Positions 16,275-24,890 of a DNA stretch of 35,501 nt are shown piece after piece; the stretch's first letter is position 1, and each line of letters begins with the position of its first letter. Origin of the DNA: Lentisphaeria bacterium (GTDB lineage Bacteria > Verrucomicrobiota > Lentisphaeria > Victivallales > UBA1829); assembly GCA_017963105.1 (NCBI GenBank), contig JAGCTY010000049.1, positions 1-35,501 on the forward strand, given 5' to 3'. The notes beneath the pieces were generated by a model, which had not been told where the DNA came from, did no database searches, and saw only the letters and a program-made list of their open reading frames with translations. The position numbers and the translations under genes are program-made.

Positions 16275-16308
16275 GCGCGTTTCTTATATTTAAAGCAAAT
16301 TTCTTTGT

Positions 16309-16335
16309 TTCCGCGGCACGGACGCGGCCGCGGAA
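16309..16335. terminator. Hairpin after argS
   Basis: Nine-base perfect arms TTCCGCGGC (16309-16317) and GCCGCGGAA (16327-16335) with a 9-base loop, 17 bases after the argS stop. There is no T-tract on either side, so it may be a Rho-dependent or mRNA-stabilising hairpin and not an intrinsic terminator. Confidence 0.45.
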
Positions 16336-16352
16336 CGGCAGGGGACGCCCGG

Positions 16353-18146
16353 TCACATGGCGTCGGGGATGCCGATCGTCAGGGCTGCGAGGCCGTCCGC
16401 GAGGATGTCGCGCACGGCGAAGCAGAGCGCCAGACGCATCGTGCGGACCGCGGGTTCGCCGGCGTTCAGCACCTGCTTTTCGCGATAGAAGCGGTTGAAG
16501 AGCTTCGCGAGGTCGAGCAGATAGTTCACGAGGATGGAGCAGTCCATCTTGTCGGCGGAGGAGCGGATGGCGTCGGCGTACCGCAGGGCGGCCACGGCGA
16601 GCGCCTTTTCCTCCGGCGAATCCGCGAGCGACCAGTCGACGGAAGCGGGATCGAACTCGATGCCGGCGTCGCGGCATTTGCGGACGATGGAATTGATGCG
16701 GGCGCAGACGTACTGCACGTACGGGCCGGTGTCGCCCTCGAATTTCAGCGACGCCTTCGGATCGAACATGATCGTGGTCTTCGGGTTGAACTTCAGCAGC
16801 ATGAACTTCAGCGCGCCCATGCCGATGATCTCGCTGCGCTCCTCCAGGTCGGCGGGCGGCTCCTCGCCTTCCTTCAGGCGCTCCGTCGCGGCCGCCTTCG
16901 CCAGGGAGTGCATCTCGTCGAAGAGGTCGTCGGCGTCGACCACGGTGCCCTCGCGGCTCTTCATGCGGCCGGACGGCAGGTTGACCATGCCGTAGGAGAG
17001 GTGGAACAGGCTGTCGGCCCAGGGGTAGCCGAGGCGGCCGAGGATGGTGAAGAGCATGCGGAAATGCAGGTTCTGCTCGTCGCCGACAACCCAGATCATG
17101 GTGTCCGGGTGGTGTTCGTCGTGCTTGAGGATCGTGGTGCCGATGTCCTGCGTGATGTAGACGCTGGTGCCGTCTTTGCGGAGGAGCACCTTTTCGCCGA
17201 GCTTGCCCAGGTCGACCGTGACTGCGCCGTCCGCGCGTTTGCCGAAGATGCCCTTCGCGAGGGCGTCGGCGATAACGTCCTTGCCGAGCAGATAGGTCTG
17301 GCTTTCGAGGTAGGTCTTGTCGAAATGGATGCCCATGCGGCGGTATGTCTCGTTGAAGCCGTCGATCACCCACTTGTTCATGGTGGTCCACAGGGCGCGG
17401 ACCTCGGGGTCGCCGGCCTCCCACTTGCGGAGCATCTCCTGCGCCTGCCTGCCGAGCTCGGTTTCGAGGAAGAGGTCGTCGGACGACTTGTCGGCAAGTT
17501 CGGGATGCGCTTCCTTCAGCGCTTTGACCTCCCTGGAGAGCATCTGGTTGAACCTGACGTAGAAATTGCCGACAAAGTGGTCGCCCTTGATCCCGGCCTG
17601 TTCCGGCGTAACGCCGTTCCCGGCCAGCTTGTACGCGAGCATGGATTTGCAGATGTGTATGCCGCGGTCGTTGATGAGGTTGACCGGGACCACGTCGTGT
17701 CCGGCGCGCGCCATCACGCTGGCGAGCGTCATGCCGATGCAGTTGTTGCGGACATGGCCGAGGTGCTGCGGCTTGTTCGTGTTCGGGGCGGAGAACTCGA
17801 TGAGGATCTTGCGGCGGGAGTCCTCCGGGAACGGCACGTTGGCGAGGAGCGACTTCACGTCCGAGACGGAATCGCGGAACAGCGCGGCTGGCTTGAGCGT
17901 GATGTTCACGAACGACTTGATCTTCTCGGCCGACACCACGTCCGGGTCGTTCGTCAGGAGTTCGGCGGTCTCGGCGGCCAGCGCGTCCGGCGCGCTTTTC
18001 AGGGCCTTGGCCAGGCGGAAGCAGTTCACGGTCAGGTCGCCGTTCATGCCGGCGGGACACGGCTCCCACGGGATATCGAAGGAGGAATCAAGGGAACGCG
18101 AGGCGCGGAAGGAATCCGCCAGACGGGAAAGGCATTGGATTTTCAT
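16353..18146 (-). CDS. argS: Arginyl-tRNA synthetase
   Basis: A 597-residue class I synthetase that charges tRNA-Arg. The N-terminal additional domain (1-110) is followed by EFSAPNTNKPQHLGHVRNN, which holds the HIGH-type box HLGH (128-131), then LINDRGIHICKS and GMVNLPSGRMKSREGT, where the KMSKS signature is replaced as usual in ArgS. A C-terminal anticodon-binding helical domain ends in LTIGIPDAM, a typical ArgS ending. The start ATG at 18146 has only a weak Shine-Dalgarno and lies 34 bases after the manA-like stop, so the two are probably co-transcribed. Confidence 0.97.
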   Translation of the reverse strand: MKIQCLSRLADSFRASRSLDSSFDIPWEPCPAGMNGDLTVNCFRLAKALKSAPDALAAETAELLTNDPDVVSAEKIKSFVNITLKPAALFRDSVSDVKSLLANVPFPEDSRRKILIEFSAPNTNKPQHLGHVRNNCIGMTLASVMARAGHDVVPVNLINDRGIHICKSMLAYKLAGNGVTPEQAGIKGDHFVGNFYVRFNQMLSREVKALKEAHPELADKSSDDLFLETELGRQAQEMLRKWEAGDPEVRALWTTMNKWVIDGFNETYRRMGIHFDKTYLESQTYLLGKDVIADALAKGIFGKRADGAVTVDLGKLGEKVLLRKDGTSVYITQDIGTTILKHDEHHPDTMIWVVGDEQNLHFRMLFTILGRLGYPWADSLFHLSYGMVNLPSGRMKSREGTVVDADDLFDEMHSLAKAAATERLKEGEEPPADLEERSEIIGMGALKFMLLKFNPKTTIMFDPKASLKFEGDTGPYVQYVCARINSIVRKCRDAGIEFDPASVDWSLADSPEEKALAVAALRYADAIRSSADKMDCSILVNYLLDLAKLFNRFYREKQVLNAGEPAVRTMRLALCFAVRDILADGLAALTIGIPDAM

Positions 18147-18180
18147 GAAAAATGAGGGAAAGTTGAAGTGGCGATATGAA

Positions 18181-19182
18181 TTAAAGCGTTGTGCGGATCA
18201 GCGTGACCGGAGCAGACGGCTTCACGCGGATGATGTAGGAACCGAGCGCGGCGGGAAGCAGCGCGGTCTTGCCCCGCGGGACGGTCGTCACCGCGCCGCG
18301 GGCCTCCACGTCCACCGGACCGCTGATCGCGGTCAGCAGATGGAAACTGCGCGTGGAGCGGGTCGTGTCGGGCCAGTCTCCGGCGAGACGGAGCTCATCG
18401 CAGCGGAACTGGGGGCAGCGGTTGATGATCGCGTATTTGCGGTTGCGCGCGGCCTTGTCGCTGACGCCGGCGATGCGGGCCGGGGTGCGGTCCACGAAAT
18501 CGGCGCAGCGGAGCCCCTCCTCGACGTGGAGCCCCTGGTCGGGATCGGGAATGCCCCAGTCGTTCAGCAGATAGTCGGTATTGCTGTTCTGCTGGATTTC
18601 GAGGACCAGGTTTCCGGCGTCGATGCAGTGGATGCGCCCGGCATTGACGAAATACGCGTCCCCGCTCACGGCATCGAAGGACTGGAGCACGCTTTCCACA
18701 TCGGGCGTGGGCAGCAGTTCGAGGAAACGGTGCCGCGTGGCGGTCGGACGGAGCGCGACCATGACCTTCGAGCCCGGTTCGGCGTCCAGGATATACCACA
18801 TTTTCGTCTTCGGCTCGGCGCCGTTTCCGATCTGCCGGGCGGCGTTCATGTCGGGATTCACCTGGAGCGGGAGACGTTCGCCGGTGTCCAGGATCTTCAC
18901 CATCAGCGGGAACCGCGTGGCGGTCGTCATGTCGCCGATCAGGTAGGACGGGCCGGCCATCGTGCAAATCTCGTGCAACGTCTTTCCCGCCAGGGGGCCG
19001 TTCGAGACCGTACTCTCGACGCCCTCGCGGTCGCAGATGTCCCATGCTTCGCCGTAAGGGCCTTCCTCCGCGGGAAGTTCACGGTTCAGGACGCGGGCGA
19101 GTTTGACGCCGCCCCAGGGTGTCCGGCGGTACATCGGCTCGAACAGAAGCGGGTATAAATCGTCTTTGGAAAGAGTCGTCAT
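18181..19182 (-). CDS. manA: Type I mannose-6-phosphate isomerase-like protein with altered zinc site
   Basis: A 333-residue cupin-type protein aligned over its whole length with B. subtilis-type ManA, which interconverts mannose-6-P and fructose-6-P using zinc. It keeps FEPMYRRTPWGG, LEIQQNSNTDY and NAGRIHCID (H185). The usual QVHP is QVNP (N109) and the usual GKTE is PKTK (K127). In ManA the His and Glu at these places, with the later His, hold the zinc, so two of three ligands are missing. Each change is one base from the expected codon. It may be catalytically dead, use another metal or serve as a sugar-phosphate sensor. It is the first gene of a manA-argS unit with its own promoter. Confidence 0.85.
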   Translation of the reverse strand: MTTLSKDDLYPLLFEPMYRRTPWGGVKLARVLNRELPAEEGPYGEAWDICDREGVESTVSNGPLAGKTLHEICTMAGPSYLIGDMTTATRFPLMVKILDTGERLPLQVNPDMNAARQIGNGAEPKTKMWYILDAEPGSKVMVALRPTATRHRFLELLPTPDVESVLQSFDAVSGDAYFVNAGRIHCIDAGNLVLEIQQNSNTDYLLNDWGIPDPDQGLHVEEGLRCADFVDRTPARIAGVSDKAARNRKYAIINRCPQFRCDELRLAGDWPDTTRSTRSFHLLTAISGPVDVEARGAVTTVPRGKTALLPAALGSYIIRVKPSAPVTLIRTTL

Positions 19183-19222
19183 CTGCAGAAAATCCGTTCA
19201 ATTTTTTAAATTTCGACAATAC

Positions 19223-19250
19223 AATATACTACAGGAAGCGGAAAAAACAA
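19223..19250 (-). promoter_or_regulatory. Promoter of the manA-like/argS unit
   Basis: Minus strand: -35 TTGTTT (19245-19250), 16-base spacer, -10 TATATT (19223-19228). The leader is about 35 bases. Confidence 0.55.
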
Positions 19251-19271
19251 ACCGAACGACGTTTTTTTTCG

Positions 19272-19299
19272 AAAAAAGCGTGCGGCGCGCCGGACACGC
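19272..19299 (-). terminator. Terminator of the activase/dehydratase gene
   Basis: Stem GCGTG (19278-19282) with CACGC (19295-19299), extended inside by CGGC/GCCG pairing, followed on the minus strand by six T (19272-19277). It lies about 65 bases after the stop at 19362. Confidence 0.7.
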
Positions 19300-19320
19300 G
19301 TCATCCGCGCCGAATCCGGG

Positions 19321-19356
19321 CGGAGGAAACGGGCCGTCCCCGGAGGAAACGGGCCG
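19321..19356. repeat. Two tandem copies of a 16-base repeat
   Basis: CGGAGGAAACGGGCCG occurs at 19321-19336 and 19341-19356, a 20-base period. It lies between the activase/dehydratase stop and its terminator. The role is unknown; it may be a simple slippage duplication. Confidence 0.8.
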
Positions 19357-19361
19357 GCGGC

Positions 19362-21509
19362 TCAGGCGTGCTTCATACGGCCGAAAAGGTTGCCGTATTT
19401 CTTCAGGTTCAGCGATTCGACGAACGACGCGATCTTGGTCGTGGTGGAGCACGGGTCGATGGAGGCGTCCATGCAGTCGCCCTCCAGCGCCAGCATCGGC
19501 ATTCCGATTTCCTCGAGCTCTTCGCGCAGGAGCTTCGTGAACGGGCGGTCGGCGAGGCTGCACCGCCCGAACCCGTGCGTGTAAAGGATGCAGCCGGTGA
19601 ACTTGGCCCTGGCGGACAGGTCCTTCACGTATTTCACACGGAGCTTCGGGTCCAGGAATCCGGTGGTGAGGAGTTTCCGCGCGAGCGATTCGTAGGGATG
19701 CTTCGGGTCGAGCGGGGCCCAGCCGACGTAGTTGGTCTCCTCGAACACGATCGGGGCGTTGCAGACGGTCTCGATATAGTCGAGATGCTTGGAATCGTAG
19801 AAGGGCGGCAGATGGAGCCAGAGCAGGCGGTGGGTGTCGTCGATGGAATAACGTTGTTCCGCCCATTCCTTCTTCCGGAGCAGTTCCTCGTAGTAGGTCT
19901 TCTGGATGTCGACGAGCTCCTGCGTGCCCCACAGCTGGCTGAAGATGACGGCGTTGTAGACCGCCTCCGAACCGCGGATCAGCGGCGGCGAGGTCCAGCG
20001 CAGTTCGTTGCATTTGCGGGAATAGTCCGCCGCGAGGTTGGACAGCATGCAGGCTTCTTCCAGGCGCGCCGGGTCAAGCTTGCGGCCGAGCGCCTCCTCC
20101 ATCTGCTCCACGGACTGGCGCAGGCCGTCGGCGATCTGGCCGACCGCGTTGGTGTTCGCCAGGTTGATCGGGGTGTGCAGCGAGAAGAAGCGGTCCTCGA
20201 AGCCGTATGTACGCGCGAGGTCGGCGAAGATGCGTTCGCCCTGCTGGCACGGCTGGCTGGTGGAGACGGCGAAATCGGGAGCCTTCAGCGGCAGGCCCTC
20301 CAACATGCGCAGGAAGGAGCAGGTCTGCTGGTCGAACCCCTTGCGGGCGGCGGTATCGAGCGCCGCCTTCACGCGTTTCGTGCTGCGGCCGAAGAGCGCC
20401 GCATACGTTTCCAGCGTCAGGATGCGCGCGTCGAAGGCGTTCAGGATCTCGGTCGGGAAGAAGAGGTTGCGCCAGATGGTCGGCTTGTCCTTGTCGCCGA
20501 AGAGGAACGAGCGTTTGTTGCTTGCCACGCGCATGGCGACGGATTTCTGGCGGGTGGGCTCATACTGGACGGGGTCCGGGTCGAGCTTGCCGCGGAGCTT
20601 GCTGTATTCGAGCGCGAGGACGGCGGCGCCGAGCGCGCCCATGACGTTGTGGAATTCCGGGATGATGATCTCGCAGCCGGTGATCTCCTTCATGAAATAC
20701 GCCACGGCGTGGTTCGAGGCCACGCCGCCCTGGAAGAGGATCGGATGCGAGGGATCGTGGTGCATGAGCATCTGCCCGACGCCGTTCAGGATCGTGCGGG
20801 CCTGCGCCCGGCAGGCGCCGGCGAGCAGATCGCCCATCGGGATGCGGTTCTTGAACTTGTTGATGGAGGTGGCGGAGAGTACGGCGCAGACGGAGCTGAA
20901 TTCGGTCTTCGCGTCGTAGTTCACCTTGTCGGCCATTTCCTCGACCGGGATGCCGAGCTTGGCGGCCACACTGTCGAGGTAGCTGCCGGTGCCCGCAGCG
21001 CACACGCCGGACATCATGGACACCCACATGCCCATCTTGTGGTTGAAGACCATGCACTTGCTGTCCTGTCCGCCGCAGTCGATGATCGCGTCAACGTTCG
21101 GGTAGTAGCGTTTCGCCCCGGCGACGTGCGCGGAGACTTCGCTGACCTGGAAATCGTACGGGATGAAGCGTTTCGTGTCCTCGACGATCTGGCTGCCCGT
21201 CACGACCGTGCAGGCGATGTCCCCGGCATGGATGCCGCTGTCAATCACGCCCTTCGCGGCATCTGCGGTCGTTTCGCACAGGATGTTTCCGGCATTCAGG
21301 CCGGCCTCGGAGAAGAACGTGGCGAGGGTCTTTTTCAGCGCGCCCATGTTGCAGCGGCCGCAGGAAGTGCAGCGGCCCGTGCAGGAGAGCTGACCGGAAT
21401 CCACCGGCTTCGTGCGCTGGTAGGTCGTATGGACCACGCGCCCCTTGTCCGTGATGACGACGGCTTTGAATGTCGTGGACCCGATATCAATCCCGAGGTA
21501 GTATTTCAT
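19362..21509 (-). CDS. Fused 2-hydroxyacyl-CoA dehydratase activase (ASKHA ATPase) and HgdB-like component
   Basis: A 715-residue cytoplasmic protein with two modules. Residues 1-305 are a BadF/HgdC-type ATPase: LGIDIGSTT, DCGGQDSK (144-151), GVCAAGTGS (C170), SVCAVLSAT (C208), FQGGVASN and MGALGAA. C170 and C208 match the cysteines that bridge a [4Fe-4S] cluster at the dimer interface of HgdC. An extra C-x3-C-x2-C-x2-C group (C43, C47, C50, C53), not part of classical HgdC, sits in the first lobe. Residues about 350-715 resemble HgdB/FldB or double-cubane cluster subunits, with likely cluster cysteines C421, C583 and C650. In known systems the ATPase drives a low-potential electron into the partner. 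The substrate is unknown and no CoA-pathway genes are adjacent. The ATG at 21509 is preferred to the in-frame GTG at 21518. Confidence 0.88.
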   Translation of the reverse strand: MKYYLGIDIGSTTFKAVVITDKGRVVHTTYQRTKPVDSGQLSCTGRCTSCGRCNMGALKKTLATFFSEAGLNAGNILCETTADAAKGVIDSGIHAGDIACTVVTGSQIVEDTKRFIPYDFQVSEVSAHVAGAKRYYPNVDAIIDCGGQDSKCMVFNHKMGMWVSMMSGVCAAGTGSYLDSVAAKLGIPVEEMADKVNYDAKTEFSSVCAVLSATSINKFKNRIPMGDLLAGACRAQARTILNGVGQMLMHHDPSHPILFQGGVASNHAVAYFMKEITGCEIIIPEFHNVMGALGAAVLALEYSKLRGKLDPDPVQYEPTRQKSVAMRVASNKRSFLFGDKDKPTIWRNLFFPTEILNAFDARILTLETYAALFGRSTKRVKAALDTAARKGFDQQTCSFLRMLEGLPLKAPDFAVSTSQPCQQGERIFADLARTYGFEDRFFSLHTPINLANTNAVGQIADGLRQSVEQMEEALGRKLDPARLEEACMLSNLAADYSRKCNELRWTSPPLIRGSEAVYNAVIFSQLWGTQELVDIQKTYYEELLRKKEWAEQRYSIDDTHRLLWLHLPPFYDSKHLDYIETVCNAPIVFEETNYVGWAPLDPKHPYESLARKLLTTGFLDPKLRVKYVKDLSARAKFTGCILYTHGFGRCSLADRPFTKLLREELEEIGMPMLALEGDCMDASIDPCSTTTKIASFVESLNLKKYGNLFGRMKHA

Positions 21510-21557
21510 CGATGGCACCCAAAACAGTTTATGCGTTAGATAAAAAAATATCTATAT

Positions 21558-21585
21558 AATATACCCCTTTTTCAATCATTTTCAA
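21558..21585 (-). promoter_or_regulatory. Promoter of the activase/dehydratase gene
   Basis: Minus strand: -35 TTGAAA (21580-21585), 16-base spacer ending in GGGG, -10 TATATT (21558-21563). A second TTGAAA at 21570-21575 is too close to serve. Confidence 0.6.
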
Positions 21586-21653
21586 TCAAAAACAAAAATA
21601 AAAGACAATTCCTACCGGACCATGCGGAAAAAAAAGTGGTCCCCGGCACAAAG

Positions 21654-21683
21654 AAAAAACCCTCCGGACGTAAATCCGAAGGG
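21654..21683 (-). terminator. Terminator of the tig-clpP-clpX-eda-prfB run
   Basis: Stem CCCTTCGGA with TCCGGAGGG (arms 21675-21683 and 21660-21668; one G-U pair) and a 6-base loop, followed by six T (21654-21659) on the minus strand, 28 bases after the prfB stop. Confidence 0.88.
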
Positions 21684-21710
21684 ATCGAAAAGAAAACCGA
21701 AAAAGCGGGA

Positions 21711-22802
21711 TTAATGGCGTTCGCGGAGCCAGGCTTCGACGAACATATCCAGGTCGCCGTCGAGCACGGCGGCGGTGTTGCTCGTCTCCACGCCCGTGCG
21801 GAGGTCCTTCACCATCTGGTACGGCTGGAGCACATAGGAACGGATCTGGTTGCCCCAGGAATTGTCCGTCTTCTCGCCGGAAATCTGCGCCGCCTGCTGA
21901 CGGCGTTTTTCCTCTTCGAGTTCGTACAGACGCGCCTTCAGCATCTGCATCGCCATCGCGCGGTTCTTGTGCTGGGAGCGTTCCACCTGGCAGGAGACGA
22001 CCACGCCGGTCGGCAGGTGGGTGATGCGGACGGCGCTGTCCGTCCGGTTCACGTACTGGCCGCCCGCGCCGGACGCGCGGTAAGTATCGACGCGGAGGTC
22101 CTTTTCATCGATTTCGATGTCGATCTCGTCCTCGATCTCCGGGAAGGCGTCGACGGAAGCGAACGAGGTGTGCCGGCGCGCGTTGGCGTCGAACGGGGAA
22201 ATGCGCACGAGGCGGTGCACGCCGCGTTCGGCGCGCATGTAGCCGTAGACGAATTCGCCGGTCACCTTCAGGACGGCGCTCTTGATGCCGGCTTCTTCGC
22301 CGGGCTGCATGTCGATGATCTCGTCCTGGAAACCGCGGCGCTCGAACCAGCGGCGGTACATACGGAGCAGGATGCTGGCCCAGTCGCAGGACTCGGTGCC
22401 GCCGGCGCCCGCGTGGATATAGACGAAACTGTTGCAGCGGTCGAACTTGCCGGAAAGGAAGCTCACGATTTCGAGCTTGGAAAGCGTGGCTTCGAGCTTG
22501 GCCCAGGCATCGTCGGATTCCTCCAGGAACGACGGGTCCTCCTCGGCCAGTTCGGCGATCGCGAGGAAGTCGTCGGCTTCGCGTTTGAGCTTGTTGTAGG
22601 GCTCCACGATGTTCTTGCAGGAAGAGAGTTTCTGGACGGTGGCCTGCGCCTTCTCCTTGTCGTCCCAGAAATCGTTCTGCGCCATGATCTTTTCGATCTC
22701 GGCGATCTGCGCCAGCGTCTCGTCCACATGCAGATAGTTCGACAGCTTCGACAGGCGCTCCGTCAGGTCCGCGCCGTGAGCTTTGATCTCGTCAATGGTC
22801 AT
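21711..22802 (-). CDS. prfB: Peptide chain release factor 2, without programmed frameshift
   Basis: A 363-residue class I release factor that reads UAA and UGA and triggers peptide release. It has the RF2 tripeptide SPF (202-204, in VRISPFDANARRHTSF) and the catalytic GGQ (247-249, in SGAGGQYVNRTDSAVRITH). In many bacteria prfB is interrupted near codon 26 by an in-frame UGA with a +1 frameshift for autoregulation. Here the equivalent stretch (SNYLHVDETL, 21-30) reads through with no stop, so that control is absent. GGAG lies 7 bases before the ATG. It begins 18 bases after eda and is the last gene before the terminator at 21654-21683. Confidence 0.97.
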   Translation of the reverse strand: MTIDEIKAHGADLTERLSKLSNYLHVDETLAQIAEIEKIMAQNDFWDDKEKAQATVQKLSSCKNIVEPYNKLKREADDFLAIAELAEEDPSFLEESDDAWAKLEATLSKLEIVSFLSGKFDRCNSFVYIHAGAGGTESCDWASILLRMYRRWFERRGFQDEIIDMQPGEEAGIKSAVLKVTGEFVYGYMRAERGVHRLVRISPFDANARRHTSFASVDAFPEIEDEIDIEIDEKDLRVDTYRASGAGGQYVNRTDSAVRITHLPTGVVVSCQVERSQHKNRAMAMQMLKARLYELEEEKRRQQAAQISGEKTDNSWGNQIRSYVLQPYQMVKDLRTGVETSNTAAVLDGDLDMFVEAWLRERH

Positions 22803-22820
22803 TCGTCGTCTCCGGATGAA

Positions 22821-23483
22821 TTATGCAAGGCTGCGCACGAGCGCCACGGCGTCGGCGACGGCCTGCCCGATGGCATCCCAGTTCCCGGCGCGCATGTCGG
22901 CGGTCTTGCCCAGCCATGTGCCGCCGACGGCCGCGATCTCGGGGACCGCCAGATACTCGGCGGCGTTCGAGCTCGTCACGCCGCCGGTGGGCATGAAGCG
23001 GACACCGAGGTGCTTGTAGGGGGCGATCAGGGATTTCAGGAACTTCACGCCGCCTGCGGCCTCCGCCGGGAAATACTTCAGGAAGCGGCAGCCCAGCTCC
23101 ATGGCCTGTTCCGCCTCGGACGGGGTGCACACGCCCGGCGCAAACGGGAATCCGCATTTCACGGCTTCCTTCACGACGGTCGGGTTGAAGCCCGGCGCCA
23201 CGGCGAACTTCGCGCCCGCCTCGAACGCCCGGTGCAGGTCGCGCACGTTCAGCACGGTACCCGCGCCCAGGTAGAGGCCGGGGAACTCTTTCGCGGCCGC
23301 GCGGATGACGCTCTCCGCGGCTTCGGTGCGGAACGTGATTTCGGCGGCCGGGAGCTGTTTTTCCTGGAGGACCGAGCACATTCTGAGGCCGTCTTCGAGG
23401 TTGTCGAGGACCAGGACCGGGACGATCCGGATCGCGCTCAGACGGTCAAGAGCGGCTTTGACGTTCTGCTGAAAAAGTTCCAT
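22821..23483 (-). CDS. eda: KDPG/KHG aldolase
   Basis: A 220-residue class I aldolase that splits 2-keto-3-deoxy-6-phosphogluconate into pyruvate and glyceraldehyde-3-phosphate (Entner-Doudoroff and uronate breakdown), and may also act on 4-hydroxy-2-oxoglutarate. The family residues are E48 and R52 (AAEITFRT), GAGTVL (73-78), APGFNP and the Schiff-base lysine K136 in RFLKYFPAE. AGGAAAGG precedes its ATG. It sits between clpX and prfB with gaps of 66 and 18 bases, an unexpected place for a sugar-acid enzyme. No edd, kdgK or uronate genes are in view. Confidence 0.94.
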   Translation of the reverse strand: MELFQQNVKAALDRLSAIRIVPVLVLDNLEDGLRMCSVLQEKQLPAAEITFRTEAAESVIRAAAKEFPGLYLGAGTVLNVRDLHRAFEAGAKFAVAPGFNPTVVKEAVKCGFPFAPGVCTPSEAEQAMELGCRFLKYFPAEAAGGVKFLKSLIAPYKHLGVRFMPTGGVTSSNAAEYLAVPEIAAVGGTWLGKTADMRAGNWDAIGQAVADAVALVRSLA

Positions 23484-23549
23484 GGTGGTTTGCCTTTCCT
23501 GTATATGGGTTGTTTGTCGTTGCGTTTTTCTTCGTGAGGCGGGGCGCGT

Positions 23550-24887
23550 TCATTTCTTCTTCAGGACGAGCTTCGCCGCCGCGCCGTTCACGGTCGCGTC
23601 CGTGATGATGCATTCCTTCACGTCCTTGCGGGACGGCACGTCGAACATCACGTCCAGCATGATGCTCTCCATGATGGACCGCAGACCGCGCGCGCCCGTA
23701 CCCTTCTCGCTCGCCTTCTTCGCGAGCGCGGCGATGGCGTCGTCCGTGAAGGACAGCTTCACGCCTTCCATTTCCATGAGGGCGGTGTACTGGCGCACGA
23801 TCGAGTTCTTCGGCTCGGTCAGGATCCGTTTCAGGGCCTCTTCGTCGAGCGGGTTGAGCACGGCGGTGACGGGGATACGGCCTATGAACTCGGGAATGAT
23901 GCCGAACTGCACGAAGTCCTCCGGTTCGACTGCGGAGAGCGGGGATTCGAGCAGGAGGCGGTTCTCCTCCTCGGTGCGCTTGTCCTCCTCGCTGGCGTTT
24001 TCCGTGCCCTGCGTGAAGCCGAGCACGTGGCGGCCCACGCGGCGCTGGACGATCTTGTCAAGCCCGACGAACGCGCCGCCGCAGATGAAGAGGATGTTCG
24101 AGGTGTCGACGTGCAGATATTCCTGCTGCGGGTGCTTGCGGCCGCCCGTCGGCGGGACGTTGCAGATGGTCCCCTCGAGGATTTTCAGAAGGGCCTGCTG
24201 GACGCCCTCGCCGGAGACGTCGCGCGTGATGGAGACGTTCTGGCTCTTCTTCGCGATCTTGTCGATCTCGTCGACGTAGATGATGCCGACCTGGGCGCGT
24301 TCGATGTTGTAGTTCGCCGCCTGCACGAGACGCAGGATGATGTTTTCCACATCCTCGCCCACGTACCCGGCTTCCGTCAGGGTGGTGGCGTCCGTAATGC
24401 AGAACGGCACGTCGAGCATTTTCGCGAGGGTGCGTGCGAACAGCGTCTTGCCGCTGCCGGTAGGGCCGATCAGCAGGACGTTGCTCTTGTCCAGGTCGAC
24501 GTCGGAGGAATCATAAAGGTTTTTGGATTTCAGGCGGTTGTAGTGGTTGTGGACGGCCACGGACAGAATCTTCTTCGCCTGGTCCTGGCCGATCACATAG
24601 CGGTCGAGCTCTGCCTTGATCTCCGCGGGCGTCGGCACATTCAGCCTGTTCACGAACGACGGCAGACGGTCCGGCGTCGAACCGGCGTCGTCTTCCGCAT
24701 ACACTCCATCCGGGGACGAAACGGGTTTCCGGGCCACCCCGGGGTATCCGTTGCGGGTGAACAGCGTATCGCAGATGTTCACGCAGTTGCGGCAGATGGA
24801 GGCGCCGCCGGGCCCGGTGAGCAGCCCGCCCTTCAGTTCACTTTCCTGGCGTCCGCAGAACGAACAGCGTTCGTTTTTCTTGTCCAT
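23550..24887 (-). CDS. clpX: ATP-dependent Clp protease ATPase subunit ClpX
   Basis: A 445-residue AAA+ unfoldase that feeds substrates to ClpP. The N-terminal zinc-binding domain has C8, C11, C32 and C35. The AAA+ core has Walker A GPTGSGKT (141-148), Walker B IIYVDE (202-207), the pore loop GYVGED (174-179) and the ClpP-docking loop LGF (289-291). The C-terminal small domain ([27 protein letters not shown]) is complete. Length is close to E. coli ClpX (424). It starts 3 bases after the clpP stop with AAGGGG before the ATG, so the pair is tightly coupled. Confidence 0.98.
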   Translation of the reverse strand: MDKKNERCSFCGRQESELKGGLLTGPGGASICRNCVNICDTLFTRNGYPGVARKPVSSPDGVYAEDDAGSTPDRLPSFVNRLNVPTPAEIKAELDRYVIGQDQAKKILSVAVHNHYNRLKSKNLYDSSDVDLDKSNVLLIGPTGSGKTLFARTLAKMLDVPFCITDATTLTEAGYVGEDVENIILRLVQAANYNIERAQVGIIYVDEIDKIAKKSQNVSITRDVSGEGVQQALLKILEGTICNVPPTGGRKHPQQEYLHVDTSNILFICGGAFVGLDKIVQRRVGRHVLGFTQGTENASEEDKRTEEENRLLLESPLSAVEPEDFVQFGIIPEFIGRIPVTAVLNPLDEEALKRILTEPKNSIVRQYTALMEMEGVKLSFTDDAIAALAKKASEKGTGARGLRSIMESIMLDVMFDVPSRKDVKECIITDATVNGAAAKLVLKKK

Positions 24888-24890
24888 GGT

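Noticed and set aside
21617-21642. GGACCA/TGGTCC inverted repeat around a run of eight A/T
   Set aside because: The stem is only six pairs with a 14-base A-rich loop and no T-tract after it; it lies upstream of a promoter, so I do not call it a terminator.
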